64,000 nucleotides of DNA from Alteromonas lipotrueiana (GCF_019249245.1 NZ_JAESDK010000004.1:62001-126000); one strand, 5' to 3'; shown: positions 27,253-36,360, numbered from the stretch's first letter. Made by a program: numbers and translations. The notes: generated by a model not told the origin, from the sequence alone.

Positions 27253-27705
27253 TCACATGACATCTGCGGCAATACGGTCTACTTTCCACTGGCCGTTTTG
27301 TCGTAGTAATTTTACCGAGCGTAAGTCTTCTATGTGATCATCACCGTAAGTACCGGTAAAAAATAGCGTTACGGAGGCAGTTTCTGCAAATTGCGCCCGG
27401 CCTATTTTGTTACCGCCATCGGGTATAATTTTAACATTGTCGTATTTAAGATTGAAAATATGACGCTGAACATTGCTGTTAATATGATAACTGTTTAACA
27501 CCCGCTGTAAACGCGGGGTACTCAACGACAGTGCTGTTTCGATTGTGCGCTCTTCATAGATACTTCTTGCAAACAACAATGCAGCATGTTCGGGAGTATC
27601 GTTTTTTACCTTTGAATTTTGTTCACCGGGCTCCTCCTTATTGCATCCTGTAAGTAACAAAAGGAAAAATGCCAGAACAGGCAGAAAAAACACGCGATTT
27701 ATCAT
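27253..27705 (-). CDS. Small lipoprotein of unknown function
   Basis: A 150-residue protein with a lipoprotein signal (MINRVFFLPVLAFFLLLLTGC21). The mature part begins with a polar linker, then PEHAALLFARSIYEERTIETALSLST and ends LRQNGQWKVDRIAADVM. The pattern of a helix followed by a curved sheet ending in QNGQWKVD resembles NTF2-like or DUF4878-type lipoproteins, but similarity is only structural guesswork. It converges on ggt with a 1-nt gap and is followed upstream by the cysK terminator. I do not recognise its function. Confidence 0.75.
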   Translation of the reverse strand: MINRVFFLPVLAFFLLLLTGCNKEEPGEQNSKVKNDTPEHAALLFARSIYEERTIETALSLSTPRLQRVLNSYHINSNVQRHIFNLKYDNVKIIPDGGNKIGRAQFAETASVTLFFTGTYGDDHIEDLRSVKLLRQNGQWKVDRIAADVM

Positions 27706-27794
27706 GACAGCATCCTATTATAAATCATGAAGTGGCAGGCAATATCTGGTTAAACTGGGTACAGCCCCAATTCGTTTATTTACTTTTCTGAGTT

Positions 27795-27825
27795 AAAAAA
27801 ACGAGGCCGATTGGGCCTCGTTTTT
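27795..27825 (-). terminator. Hairpin terminator after cysK
   Basis: ACGAGGCC and GGCCTCGT (27801-27821 region) pair around GATTG with a T7 run on the minus strand and T5 on the plus strand. It lies about 35 nt past the cysK stop. Confidence 0.9.
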
Positions 27826-27859
27826 ATAAGGTATTATACCTGCAAGCCTGGCAGTAATA

Positions 27860-28825
27860 TTACTGCACTTCTTCCTGATCGCCAAATTCACCGGCAAACA
27901 AGGGACTTGATAAGTAACGCTCGGTAGCACTGGCTAATATCACCACCACTACTTTATCTTTGTTTTCAGGTCGTTCGGCATAACGCTTCGCGGCTACTAC
28001 GGCAGCACCTGAAGAAATACCTGCCAGAATGCCTTCTTCTTTCATTAAACGATGAACCATCGCCATGCATTCTTCGTTAGTGACTTGTTCAACTTCGTCG
28101 ACCAGGTCTAAATCCAGGTTGCCTGGAATAAAACCTGCGCCAATTCCCTGAATTTTGTGTGGGCCTGGAGTGAGCTCTTCACCATTTTTTGCCTGTGTAA
28201 TCACGGGTGAGTCGGTAGGTTCCACCGCTACAGACGTAATGGCCTTACCTTTGGTTTGTTTTATATAACGACTAACGCCGGTAATGGTACCGCCCGTGCC
28301 TACACCGGCAATAAAGGCATCAATTTTACCTTCAGTGCCTTCCCAAATTTCAGGGCCGGTGGTGAGCTCATGAATTTGAGGGTTAGCCGGATTGTCAAAT
28401 TGTTGCAATAACACATATTTTTCGGGGGCAGAGTCTACGATTTCCTGAGCCGCTGCCATTGCACCTTTCATACCCTTTGGCGCTTCGGTAAGTACTAAGT
28501 TAGCCCCTAATGCTTTTAATAGTTTGCGACGCTCTAAGCTCATGCTGCTAGGCATGGTTAAGGTTAGTTTGTAACCACGCGATGCCGCTACAAAGGCCAG
28601 GGCGATACCGGTGTTACCACTGGTGGGTTCGACAATTTCTTTGCCTTCGGTCAATACACCGCGTTTTTCGGCGTCCCAAATCATGTTCGCACCAATACGG
28701 CATTTTACGCTAAAGCTAGGATTACGTGACTCCATTTTAGCGTACACGTTACCGCTGGTTACCCGGTTCAGTTTTACCAGCGGCGTACCGCCGATTGCCA
28801 GTGAATTGTCGTCAAATACTTTCAT
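27860..28825 (-). CDS. cysK: Cysteine synthase A (O-acetylserine sulfhydrylase)
   Basis: A 321-residue PLP enzyme making cysteine from O-acetylserine and sulfide. The N-terminal [16 protein letters not shown] and PLP lysine K41 in [20 protein letters not shown] match E. coli CysK almost residue for residue. [20 protein letters not shown] is the substrate loop and [15 protein letters not shown] the phosphate-binding loop. The E. coli ILPSSGERYLS segment reads [11 protein letters not shown] here. It is monocistronic, divergent from the MoxR gene across a 224-nt gap with an inverted repeat that may be regulatory. Confidence 0.96.
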   Translation of the reverse strand: MKVFDDNSLAIGGTPLVKLNRVTSGNVYAKMESRNPSFSVKCRIGANMIWDAEKRGVLTEGKEIVEPTSGNTGIALAFVAASRGYKLTLTMPSSMSLERRKLLKALGANLVLTEAPKGMKGAMAAAQEIVDSAPEKYVLLQQFDNPANPQIHELTTGPEIWEGTEGKIDAFIAGVGTGGTITGVSRYIKQTKGKAITSVAVEPTDSPVITQAKNGEELTPGPHKIQGIGAGFIPGNLDLDLVDEVEQVTNEECMAMVHRLMKEEGILAGISSGAAVVAAKRYAERPENKDKVVVVILASATERYLSSPLFAGEFGDQEEVQ

Positions 28826-28937
28826 TAGTCGTCCTTTATTCGCTTTGAATCGTTGTCATACGCCTTTATGGTTTATTTTGCTAACAAAAACAAGCTGAAA
28901 CTTACTAAAGGCTGTTGCATGATATTTTTATTAACAC

Positions 28938-28990
28938 TTATATGATTGGTGTCAAACTACAAAAATCAAAGTGATTTTTAGTTATATGAT
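28938..28990. promoter_or_regulatory. Inverted repeat flanked by direct repeats between cysK and the MoxR gene
   Basis: AAAAATCA and TGATTTTT (28961-28979, 3-nt spacer) form a perfect inverted repeat. TTATATGAT occurs on both sides in direct orientation (28938-28946 and 28982-28990, 44 bp apart). The AT-rich arrangement could be an operator for cysK (for example a LysR-type regulator) or for the MoxR operon; which one is not decided. Confidence 0.35.
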
Positions 28991-29049
28991 ATGGTTATTT
29001 GTATTGATTATTATTCTATGGCTTAGTGAAGTATTTGAAAGGAAAACCT

Positions 29050-29886
29050 ATGGCATTTAGCAGCACAGAAAATTATATCGCCAGCGAAGAACTGCAACTG
29101 GCAGTTAACGCCGCGATAACCTTGCAAAAGCCTCTATTGATTAAAGGCGAACCAGGCACCGGCAAAACGTTACTGGCCGAAGAATTAGCCGCAAGTCTTA
29201 ATACCGACCTGATACAGTGGCATATTAAATCGACCACAAAAGCACAGCAGGGGCTATACGAATACGATGCCGTGTCCAGGCTGCGAGACTCGCAACTGGG
29301 CGATGATCGCGTTCATGATATTGGTAACTACATTGTAAAAGGTAAGTTATGGCAAGCCTTTGAGGCGCAGCAGCGTCCGGTGTTACTGATTGATGAAATA
29401 GACAAAGCAGATATTGAGTTTCCTAACGATTTGTTACTTGAGTTAGACAAAATGGAATTTTTTGTTTATGAAACTCAACAGGTCATTAAAGCGGCGCAAA
29501 GACCTGTGGTTATTATTACTTCAAATAACGAAAAAGAATTACCTGATGCCTTTCTTCGCCGGTGCTTCTTTCATTACATTCAGTTTCCCGACGCTCAGCA
29601 AATGCGCGACATTGTCGAGGTGCATTTTCCTAAGTTAAAGAATCGGTTGTTAGATGATGCCCTTAATGCATTTTTTAATATCCGCGAGGTCCCGGGCCTC
29701 AAGAAAAAACCTTCTACCTCAGAGCTGATCGACTGGCTTAAGCTACTGGTAGCAGAAGACATTGCGCCTGAAGCACTGCACAGTAAAGATGGAAAAACGG
29801 CGATTCCACCGTTGTATGGGGCACTATTGAAAAATGAACAGGACATTCATTTATTCGAGAAACTGGCATTTATGGCGCGCCGGTAA
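29050..29886 (+). CDS. MoxR-family AAA+ ATPase (CoxD-like)
   Basis: A 278-residue MoxR ATPase with Walker A GEPGTGKT (33-40), Walker B VLLIDEIDKAD (about 113-123), sensor 1 IITSNNEKELPDAFLRRC and a C-terminal lid. MoxR proteins pair with VWA proteins and act as metal-insertion or maturation chaperones; CoxD works on the CO dehydrogenase active site. The gene overlaps the next, VWA gene by one base. The ATG at 29050, behind AAGGAAA, is preferred to the start eight codons upstream. Association with XdhC- and MocA-like genes downstream suggests molybdo-hydroxylase maturation. Confidence 0.9.
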   Translation: MAFSSTENYIASEELQLAVNAAITLQKPLLIKGEPGTGKTLLAEELAASLNTDLIQWHIKSTTKAQQGLYEYDAVSRLRDSQLGDDRVHDIGNYIVKGKLWQAFEAQQRPVLLIDEIDKADIEFPNDLLLELDKMEFFVYETQQVIKAAQRPVVIITSNNEKELPDAFLRRCFFHYIQFPDAQQMRDIVEVHFPKLKNRLLDDALNAFFNIREVPGLKKKPSTSELIDWLKLLVAEDIAPEALHSKDGKTAIPPLYGALLKNEQDIHLFEKLAFMARR

Positions 29887-31061
29887 TGCTGATAGATTTC
29901 TTTTTTACCCTACGCCGATACCGCGTTAAAACCAGTTTACGCGAGTTACTTGATTTACTAAGCGCTCTCGAACAGCAGGTAGTTTTTGCTGACATCAACG
30001 CCTTTTATTATCTTGCACGTCTGACTTTGGTAAAAGATGAAACCCAGTTTGACCGGTTTGATAAAGCCTTCGCCGATTACTTTGACGGGGTTCAGTCAAT
30101 TGATTTATTTGACAAGGAAATACCCGATGACTGGCTCACAAAAGCGTTTGAAAAACAGCTAAGTGATGAAGAAAAAGCTCAGATCAAGGCATTAGGCGGG
30201 CTCGATGAGCTAATGAAAACCTTGCAAGAACGGCTTAAAGAGCAGGAAAAGCGCCATCAGGGCGGTAGCAAGTGGATTGGCACTGGCGGCACTTCACCTT
30301 TTGGTGCTTTTGGGTACAACCCGGAAGGGGTAAGGATTGGTCAGCCCGGAAACCGCAATTTTTCAGCGGCAAAGGTTTGGGATAAACGCGAATTTAAAAA
30401 TCTGTCATCAGAAGTGGCTCTGGGAACGCGTAATATAAAAATGGCGCTGCGCAAATTACGAAAGTTTGCTCGCACCGGCGCCAGCCTTGAACTGGATATT
30501 GACAATACCATTGCTCAAACAGCCCGAAAAGGTGGACTGCTGGATATACATATGACGCCCACTCGCCATAATGCGGTAAAGGTGTTGATGTTTTTCGATG
30601 TCGGGGGCTCGATGGACCCCTATGTGGAACAGGTACAAGAACTGTTTTCAGCGGTGCACAGTGAGTTTAAACATCTTGAATATTTTTATTTTCACAACTG
30701 TGTTTATGAAGGGGTTTGGCAGGACAACGCCCGGCGCCGCACTGACACGATTGATGTATGGGATATTATCCATCGATTTGGCAGTGACTATAAGGTCATA
30801 TTTGTCGGCGATGCGACCATGGGCCCGTACGAAATAGCGTATCCAGGCGGCAGCGTTGAACACTGGAATGAAGAGCCCGGAAGTGTATGGATGCAGCGTT
30901 TGCTTAACCATTTTGCTCGTGCGGTCTGGCTTAACCCGCAGCCTCAGTCATACTGGAACTACTATCAGTCGATTGGTCTTATTCATGAATTAATGGATAA
31001 GCGCATGTATTCGTTAACTCTTGACGGCATGGCACAGGCAATCAGCGAATTAAGTGGGTAA
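29886..31061 (+). CDS. VWA domain-containing CoxE-like protein
   Basis: A 391-residue partner of the MoxR ATPase. The N-terminal helical part (1-130, with a charged coiled segment around 90-125) is followed by a Gly-rich stretch and a C-terminal von Willebrand A domain. The MIDAS loop reads FFDVGGSMDPY (D238), with Gly in place of the first Ser of the DxSxS motif, a form common in the CoxE-like group. KVIFVGDATMGPYEI is a second MIDAS-side strand. CoxE acts with CoxD in maturing the [CuSMoO2] site of CO dehydrogenase; the substrate here is unknown. TAATG overlap with the MoxR gene. Confidence 0.88.
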   Translation: MLIDFFFTLRRYRVKTSLRELLDLLSALEQQVVFADINAFYYLARLTLVKDETQFDRFDKAFADYFDGVQSIDLFDKEIPDDWLTKAFEKQLSDEEKAQIKALGGLDELMKTLQERLKEQEKRHQGGSKWIGTGGTSPFGAFGYNPEGVRIGQPGNRNFSAAKVWDKREFKNLSSEVALGTRNIKMALRKLRKFARTGASLELDIDNTIAQTARKGGLLDIHMTPTRHNAVKVLMFFDVGGSMDPYVEQVQELFSAVHSEFKHLEYFYFHNCVYEGVWQDNARRRTDTIDVWDIIHRFGSDYKVIFVGDATMGPYEIAYPGGSVEHWNEEPGSVWMQRLLNHFARAVWLNPQPQSYWNYYQSIGLIHELMDKRMYSLTLDGMAQAISELSG

Positions 31062-31099
31062 GGCAATACAATAAATAAAGGCCGTGGGTGAACAATTTT

Positions 31100-31142
31100 A
31101 TGCTGGCAGAGGTAAAGATAGCATTACTGTCGGCATTTTTTT
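31100..31142 (+). terminator. Probable hairpin terminator between the CoxE-like and XdhC-like genes
   Basis: ATGCTGGCAG (31100-31109) pairs with CTGTCGGCAT (31127-31136) with two G-T wobbles and a 17-nt loop, followed by T7. It would separate the MoxR/VWA pair from the XdhC/MocA pair, at least partly. Confidence 0.55.
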
Positions 31143-31190
31143 GTTCGATGAATGCCAAATGCACCGCGCGAGTCAAAAGATACCAAAACT

Positions 31191-32177
31191 ATGAAACATC
31201 ACTTTTGCTACTTATTAGAACACTGGTTTACGCATAAAGATGAAGGTCGGTGGCTATTAGCCACTATCGTGCAAACCCGGGGTTCTGCGTATCGTAAAGC
31301 CGGCGCTATGATGCTTTTCAATGACTCTGGCGATCAGTTTGGTGTAGTGAGTGGCGGCTGTCTTGAAAGCGACTTGTATCATCATGCCCAAAAGTGCTGG
31401 ATGACCGGCAAAGCACGAACAGTGACGTATGACATGCGCGAAGAGGGCGATGTAGCCTGGCGGCTGGGAATTGGCTGCGGGGGCGAGGTCACATTACTGT
31501 TGCAGCCCGTGACCGCTGATAATCATTATTTATATTTAGCTGATGTACGAAGCATGCTAAACAATCATCAGTCGGTATTATACTGTCAAAACAAAACGAT
31601 GAATTCGGCGAAGGTGTACACAGGTGATGCTGCCAACAGCACTGAAAGTTTCTGTCATGTTATCGAGCCGCCGCCCACGCTACTGATTTTAGGCGGTGGA
31701 GTAGATGCCGTACCGGTATGTGATTTAGCCAGTCGTATTGGGTGGCGGGTACTGGTAAATGACGAACGGGCGCGCTATGCCCGACCCACTGACTTTGCTA
31801 ATGCAGTACAATGTACAAAAGAGCCGGCGGGTTCGGTCAATAACGTGACTGACTACCAGCAGGCAAGGGCCGTTATTGCGATGCACCATCAGGTAAGTTT
31901 AGATGCAGAATGTTTAAAAGCTATAGCTGCTGAGCCACCTTCTGCATTGCAATATTTAGCCCTGTTGGGCCCGACGCATCGTACCCAGCGTGTACTAGAG
32001 CAGGCAATGTTACGCAGCTGCGATCTGCCCACGCCGCTGCAGTCTCCGGCGGGTTTTGATATTGGGGGTGAGCTGCCTGAGTCTATTGCGCTGTCTATGT
32101 TGTCTCAGGCACATGCTGCCTTACACAATAAATCTTACCAAACTAATTTTATTATCGAGGACGCATGCTCGGCATAG
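31191..32177 (+). CDS. XdhC/CoxF-family molybdenum-cofactor maturation protein
   Basis: A protein of about 328 residues in the XdhC/CoxI family, which binds the molybdenum cofactor, helps sulfurate it and inserts it into xanthine dehydrogenase-type enzymes. The N-terminal domain has LLATIVQTRGSAYRKAGAMM and VVSGGCLESDLY; the Rossmann-like C-terminal domain has LLILGGGVDAVPVCDLASRI and LALLGPTHR. The ATG at 31191 matches family starts; frames from 31152 are possible, but lie directly behind a terminator and no strong ribosome site is seen for either. It overlaps the MocA-like gene by 13 nt, so they are coupled. Confidence 0.87.
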   Translation: MKHHFCYLLEHWFTHKDEGRWLLATIVQTRGSAYRKAGAMMLFNDSGDQFGVVSGGCLESDLYHHAQKCWMTGKARTVTYDMREEGDVAWRLGIGCGGEVTLLLQPVTADNHYLYLADVRSMLNNHQSVLYCQNKTMNSAKVYTGDAANSTESFCHVIEPPPTLLILGGGVDAVPVCDLASRIGWRVLVNDERARYARPTDFANAVQCTKEPAGSVNNVTDYQQARAVIAMHHQVSLDAECLKAIAAEPPSALQYLALLGPTHRTQRVLEQAMLRSCDLPTPLQSPAGFDIGGELPESIALSMLSQAHAALHNKSYQTNFIIEDACSA

Positions 32178-32761
32178 CTATTCTGGCCGCAGGCTGTTCA
32201 CAGCGCTATGGCGGTAACAAAATGTTAGCTCCGCTAGCCGGCGGGCAAACTTTGCTGGGACATTGTATTGAACAGTGCAGGCCTTTATCCAGGCTGCCGA
32301 TTATCGTGGTTAGCGGCGCCTATCACAATGCGTTAAGCCAGCAACCCTTTGCCGCCTCGGTAAACCTTGTGCAGAACACCCATTGGCAACAGGGTATGGC
32401 CACCAGCATTCATCAGGCGGTGCAATGTGTTAAGCGCCAACCCGCTGACATAACACATTTGTTGGTCACGTTAGGCGATTTGCCGTTGGTAACAACACAG
32501 AGCCTGAACAGCCTGTGGGAAGTCGCGCAAAGTGAACCCCAAACAATTATCGCGAGTTTCTGGGAGGGCCGGGCGACGGCTCCGGCTATTTTTCCGCGCT
32601 GTTTCTGGCCGTTACTGACACAGCTGTCAGGCGACAGTGGGGCGGGTATGCTACTGCGTGATGCTATGGCGCAATCTCCCCCTGCTTGTATTCCGGTACC
32701 TCATGCAGAAGCAGCGCTTGATATTGATACGCCGCAAACCTACAAAAAATTCGTAAGCTAA
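32165..32761 (+). CDS. MocA-like molybdenum cofactor nucleotidyltransferase
   Basis: A 198-residue NTP transferase of the MobA/MocA family with the signature LAAGCSQRYGGNKMLAPL (residues 6-23; standard LAAGxSxRxGxxK), the metal-binding LVTLGDLPLV, and the C-terminal DIDTPQTYKK. MocA adds CMP to molybdopterin to form the cytosine dinucleotide cofactor used by xanthine oxidase-family enzymes. It overlaps the XdhC-like gene and its GAGGA ribosome site lies inside it. Together with moeA nearby it points to a molybdenum-hydroxylase pathway. Confidence 0.87.
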   Translation: MLGIAILAAGCSQRYGGNKMLAPLAGGQTLLGHCIEQCRPLSRLPIIVVSGAYHNALSQQPFAASVNLVQNTHWQQGMATSIHQAVQCVKRQPADITHLLVTLGDLPLVTTQSLNSLWEVAQSEPQTIIASFWEGRATAPAIFPRCFWPLLTQLSGDSGAGMLLRDAMAQSPPACIPVPHAEAALDIDTPQTYKKFVS

Positions 32762-32844
32762 TACAGCCTGTTGATGTGAGTATAAAAATCACTTTTGTAA
32801 GCACTACAAAATAAACCCGTCACCTTGGCTGTTAAGAGGTTCTA

Positions 32845-33546
32845 ATGACATCAAAACCGACCTATAGCCTGGCGGGTGCAATCAAAAGTGTAACCTGTGC
32901 GGTAGCACTGTTGTGGATAATTCAATCGGCAGGCGTGTTGTTTAACCTGCCACTCTCTGTACTGGCAGTTTATCCTCTGGAGATTTCCCGGTTACATGGT
33001 GTTATAACCTCGGTACTGGTGCACTCTGGATACGAGCATTTGTTTAATAATACTTTGCCGCTGCTGGTACTTGGTAGTGCGTTAATGTACGGCTACCCCA
33101 AAAGCCGCTTCAAAGTAATAGTGATAACCTGGATAGGCAGTGGTTTGGGCGTCTGGCTGTTTGGTCGTGAATCAAACCATCTTGGAGCAAGTGGGTTAGC
33201 TCACGGCTTGTTTTTTTATGTGTTTGTGGTATCGATTTTACGGCGTGATGCCCGTTCAGTTGCGCTGATGATGATTGCGTTTTTTATGTACGGAACCATG
33301 GTGTTAACAATATTTCCTACCGAACCCAATATTTCCTATGAAGCGCATTTTTTTGGAGGATTGTCTGGGTTTATTGCCGCACTGATTTGGTGGCGCAAAG
33401 ACCCACAACTTAAACGCAAAACGTATAGCTGGGAAACTCCGGACGAACCTGATGATCCGCAGATTGCCCGGCAATTATCACATGACCCCGATAATCCCGA
33501 AAAACAGGATGAGCCGGAGTCTTTTTTTGACCACACACGACATTGA
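32845..33546 (+). CDS. Rhomboid-family intramembrane serine protease
   Basis: A 233-residue polytopic membrane protein with catalytic S116 in HLGASGLAHG and H168 in YEAHFFGGLSGF, plus the rhomboid HSGYEHLFNNTLPLLVLG helix (60-78). About six membrane helices occupy residues 15-182. The C-terminal 45 residues form a very acidic, Pro/Asp/Glu-rich cytoplasmic tail. Rhomboids cut transmembrane substrates within the bilayer; the substrate here is unknown. AAGAGG lies 7 nt before the ATG. It follows the MocA-like gene after 83 nt and is unrelated to it by known function. Confidence 0.88.
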   Translation: MTSKPTYSLAGAIKSVTCAVALLWIIQSAGVLFNLPLSVLAVYPLEISRLHGVITSVLVHSGYEHLFNNTLPLLVLGSALMYGYPKSRFKVIVITWIGSGLGVWLFGRESNHLGASGLAHGLFFYVFVVSILRRDARSVALMMIAFFMYGTMVLTIFPTEPNISYEAHFFGGLSGFIAALIWWRKDPQLKRKTYSWETPDEPDDPQIARQLSHDPDNPEKQDEPESFFDHTRH

Positions 33547-33592
33547 CCGACGTGCCAGAATTGCAAAGAATCTGCCGTTTCACTAAGCCAGG

Positions 33593-34966
33593 CTAAGCCA
33601 GCGCGCTCTGAGGTTGCTGTTTAATAACATGATAGACCCGAGCGCCTAACAAAACCGCTGCGCAGCTCAGACCCGCGATTATCCCTATCCAAAAGCCAGC
33701 AGCTTCCATCGGTACGTCCGTGACCCAATTTGTACGGCCAAGAATAACCCCGGTAGGCAGGCCCACGCCCCAGTAAGCCAGAAAACTGATAATAAACATG
33801 GCGGTGGTATCTTTGTAACCGCGCAATGTATTGGCAGAGATAACCTGGATAGCATCAGAAAACTGAAACATCGCCGCATATATCAATAACGCACTTGCCA
33901 ATGAGGAGACCGCAGGGTCACTGGTATAAAGACCGATAATGAAATCTTTCGCCAGTAGTGTAAAGCTGGCGGTTCCTATAGCCACCAGTAAACCAATAAC
34001 CAGTGCGCTGTGTACGGCGGTTCTGGCCTGACGGTAATTTCTTTGTCCAACCCGATAGCCCACCCGAATCGATACCGCCATTCCCATACTAAGGGGAAAC
34101 ATAAACATAAGTGACGAGAAGTTCAGTGCTACCTGATGCGCGGCGACCGTAGTCGCTCCAAAGGGGGCCAGTAGCAATGCCACAACGGCAAACAGAGTCA
34201 CTTCAAATAGCAATGTCATTGCCACCGGAAAACCAAGCTTAAACGTACGTAGCATCATTTTGAGTGCGGGCCGATGCAGCTTTTCATATAAACCAAATAC
34301 TTTAAGTCTGCGACTACGGGCGGTATACAACAACGTTGAGAAAAACATGACCGTGATCACAATGGCCGTAGCAATACCACAGCCTGCACCGCCAAAGGCG
34401 GGTATGGGCCCGGCGCCGTAGATAAACAGATAATTTGCGACAATATTAAACCCAAGCCCAATAACCGTAATAATCATCGTCGGCTTGGTATTGCCCAGCC
34501 CCTCACAATAGTTTCTTAACCATTGATACAGGGCAAAGGCTGGCATACTTAGTAATACATAGCGGACATAGTCAAGGGTAATACTGTGTAACTCAGGCTC
34601 CATCGGAAACCATTTTAAAATATGAGGTACTACCGGATACAGGCTTAAAATGGCGATACCTATGACCAATAGTAAGTAACCAGCCTGCTGAGCAGCAAAG
34701 GCGACCTGACCCGACGCACCTTTACCCTGATATCGCGAAATGATAGGGGGGAGGGCCAGGGCAACCCCTTGTAAAAAACACATCAGAGGAATGGTAATAC
34801 TGAAGCCTAATGCCACAGCGGCCATGTCTACAGCATTGTATTGTCCAGCCATTATGGTATCGACCACGCCCATCAGCATTTGTGTTATCTGAGCGATAAG
34901 CAGCGGCCAGGTAAGCTGAATAAGTCGCTTACTTTCAAGAGCAAAGCGGGGGGTAAATAAGGTCAC
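33593..34966 (-). CDS. MATE-family multidrug/sodium antiporter (NorM-like)
   Basis: A 457-residue inner-membrane exporter of the MATE family with twelve predicted helices. It has the N-terminal signature LIQLTWPLLIAQITQMLMGVVDTIMAG, and the mid-protein repeat KLGFPVAMTLLFEVTLFAVVALL. NorM proteins expel cationic drugs in exchange for sodium or protons. A GTG at 34966 is chosen, sharing GTGA with the moeA stop codon, giving the NorM length; a GTG nine codons upstream is also in frame. Tight overlap with moeA makes them co-transcribed, though functionally unrelated. Confidence 0.9.
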   Translation of the reverse strand: MTLFTPRFALESKRLIQLTWPLLIAQITQMLMGVVDTIMAGQYNAVDMAAVALGFSITIPLMCFLQGVALALPPIISRYQGKGASGQVAFAAQQAGYLLLVIGIAILSLYPVVPHILKWFPMEPELHSITLDYVRYVLLSMPAFALYQWLRNYCEGLGNTKPTMIITVIGLGFNIVANYLFIYGAGPIPAFGGAGCGIATAIVITVMFFSTLLYTARSRRLKVFGLYEKLHRPALKMMLRTFKLGFPVAMTLLFEVTLFAVVALLLAPFGATTVAAHQVALNFSSLMFMFPLSMGMAVSIRVGYRVGQRNYRQARTAVHSALVIGLLVAIGTASFTLLAKDFIIGLYTSDPAVSSLASALLIYAAMFQFSDAIQVISANTLRGYKDTTAMFIISFLAYWGVGLPTGVILGRTNWVTDVPMEAAGFWIGIIAGLSCAAVLLGARVYHVIKQQPQSALA

Positions 34967-36210
34967 TGGGTGAAAGTACTCCAATCGCCGCACACGCTAA
35001 AAGGTTGGACCGAAACCGGGTCATTCGCTGATAAGCCGGTGCTGTCGGCCGCAACTAAAATATAGGCGTTGGCCTTAGTTACTGTCGTCATTACCCCCGA
35101 GCTTTGTTTTGAAAGCGGCGTAGCCTTCCAGTTGCCGGTAGTATCACGGCTTATCCAGGCACGAACAAACTCAGCCCGGCCCGGGCGATGACGGATAGCC
35201 TGAGTGAGGGTCGCGGTAATCGTCAGAGGTTCGGACCGGTTTTCTTCGCCCTGAAGCTTTTGGATCAGGGGTAATACTAATTGCTGTGTGGTGACATAGG
35301 CCGACACGGGGTTGCCCGGTAGGCCACAAAATAAACAGTTTTCAAGATGACCAAAAGCAAAGGGTTTACCAGGCTTTATAGCAATCTTCCAAAAATCGAT
35401 ATTTCCCAAAGCCTGCAATGTGGGTTTGACAAAATCGGCGTCACCCACCGATACCCCACCTGAGCTTATCAAGACGTCGGCATTTTTTATGGCTTCTTTA
35501 AATATACGGGTCAGGGTTTCCTGACTATCAGCAGCAATGCCCAGGTCAATGATATTTACGTGGTAGGGTTGCAATAAAGCTGCAATACCAACACTGTTTG
35601 AGTTATATATTTGGCCAGGCTTTAGCGTATCACCTGGCGCTTTTAACTCATCACCGGTGGCAAGCAGCGCTACATTGAGCTTGCGATATACAGTAATGGA
35701 GGTAATACCTAAAGAGCTTAATAACATCAGATGCTCGGGCTTTAAACGGGTGCCCGATTTAATGACTTCATCGCCGCTGGTGATGTCTTCACCGGCCGAC
35801 CGAATATTTTCACCGGCATCCGGCCACGAGGTTACCTTTACCCTGGTGTCTGTTAAAACCGTGTTTTCCTGCATCACAACCCGGTCGGCCGCTGCAGGTA
35901 TGCCGGCGCCTGTCATAATTCGGGCGGCCTGACCCTGCTTCAAAGTAACAGCACCGGCATCATCGCCGGCGAAAATAGTTGCAGCCACTTCAAAGGTATC
36001 GCTTTCCACTGAAGGGGGAACTGCCAGCGCATAACCATCCATTGATGACACATCTTGTCCTGGCACGCTCATGGGTGCATAGAGTGTGTTGGCCAAAATT
36101 CGGCCTGATGCTTCGTATACCGGGCATTCTTGCAAGTCGGTAACCGGACAAGATTGCTGATAAATTACTTTCAATGCATCTTGTAAACTTAACCAATTAT
36201 TTGCTGCCAT
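34963..36210 (-). CDS. moeA: Molybdopterin molybdenumtransferase
   Basis: A 415-residue MoeA that inserts molybdate into adenylylated molybdopterin in the cytoplasm. Conserved parts include GQDVSSMDGYALAV (about residues 49-62), GDDAGAVTLKQGQAARIMTGA, the ISSGGVSVGDADFVKP active-site segment and IKPGKPFAFG. Length is normal for MoeA (411 in E. coli). No moeB adjoins. Its presence next to MocA- and XdhC-like genes fits a local concentration of molybdenum-cofactor functions, and it is translationally coupled to the MATE gene. Confidence 0.95.
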   Translation of the reverse strand: MAANNWLSLQDALKVIYQQSCPVTDLQECPVYEASGRILANTLYAPMSVPGQDVSSMDGYALAVPPSVESDTFEVAATIFAGDDAGAVTLKQGQAARIMTGAGIPAAADRVVMQENTVLTDTRVKVTSWPDAGENIRSAGEDITSGDEVIKSGTRLKPEHLMLLSSLGITSITVYRKLNVALLATGDELKAPGDTLKPGQIYNSNSVGIAALLQPYHVNIIDLGIAADSQETLTRIFKEAIKNADVLISSGGVSVGDADFVKPTLQALGNIDFWKIAIKPGKPFAFGHLENCLFCGLPGNPVSAYVTTQQLVLPLIQKLQGEENRSEPLTITATLTQAIRHRPGRAEFVRAWISRDTTGNWKATPLSKQSSGVMTTVTKANAYILVAADSTGLSANDPVSVQPFSVCGDWSTFTQ

Positions 36211-36311
36211 TCAAAACCCATTGATTTATCTTTGAAAACACGGGCAATTATGGCGAAGATCAGAGGCAGGCGCTAGCGCTTTTCAGGTCAATTTTCTATT
36301 CAGTCAGATAA

Positions 36312-36339
36312 GGCGAAGGCAGTATTGTCTGCCATCGCC
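36312..36339 (-). terminator. Hairpin after the glucosylglycerate operon
   Basis: GGCGA-A-GGCAG pairs with CTGCC-A-TCGCC around TATTGT (one A-A mismatch). The minus-strand tail after it is only TTATCTG, so it is a weak intrinsic terminator or an RNA-stabilising hairpin. Confidence 0.5.
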
Positions 36340-36360
36340 ATTTCGGCAGCTTACCCTGCG

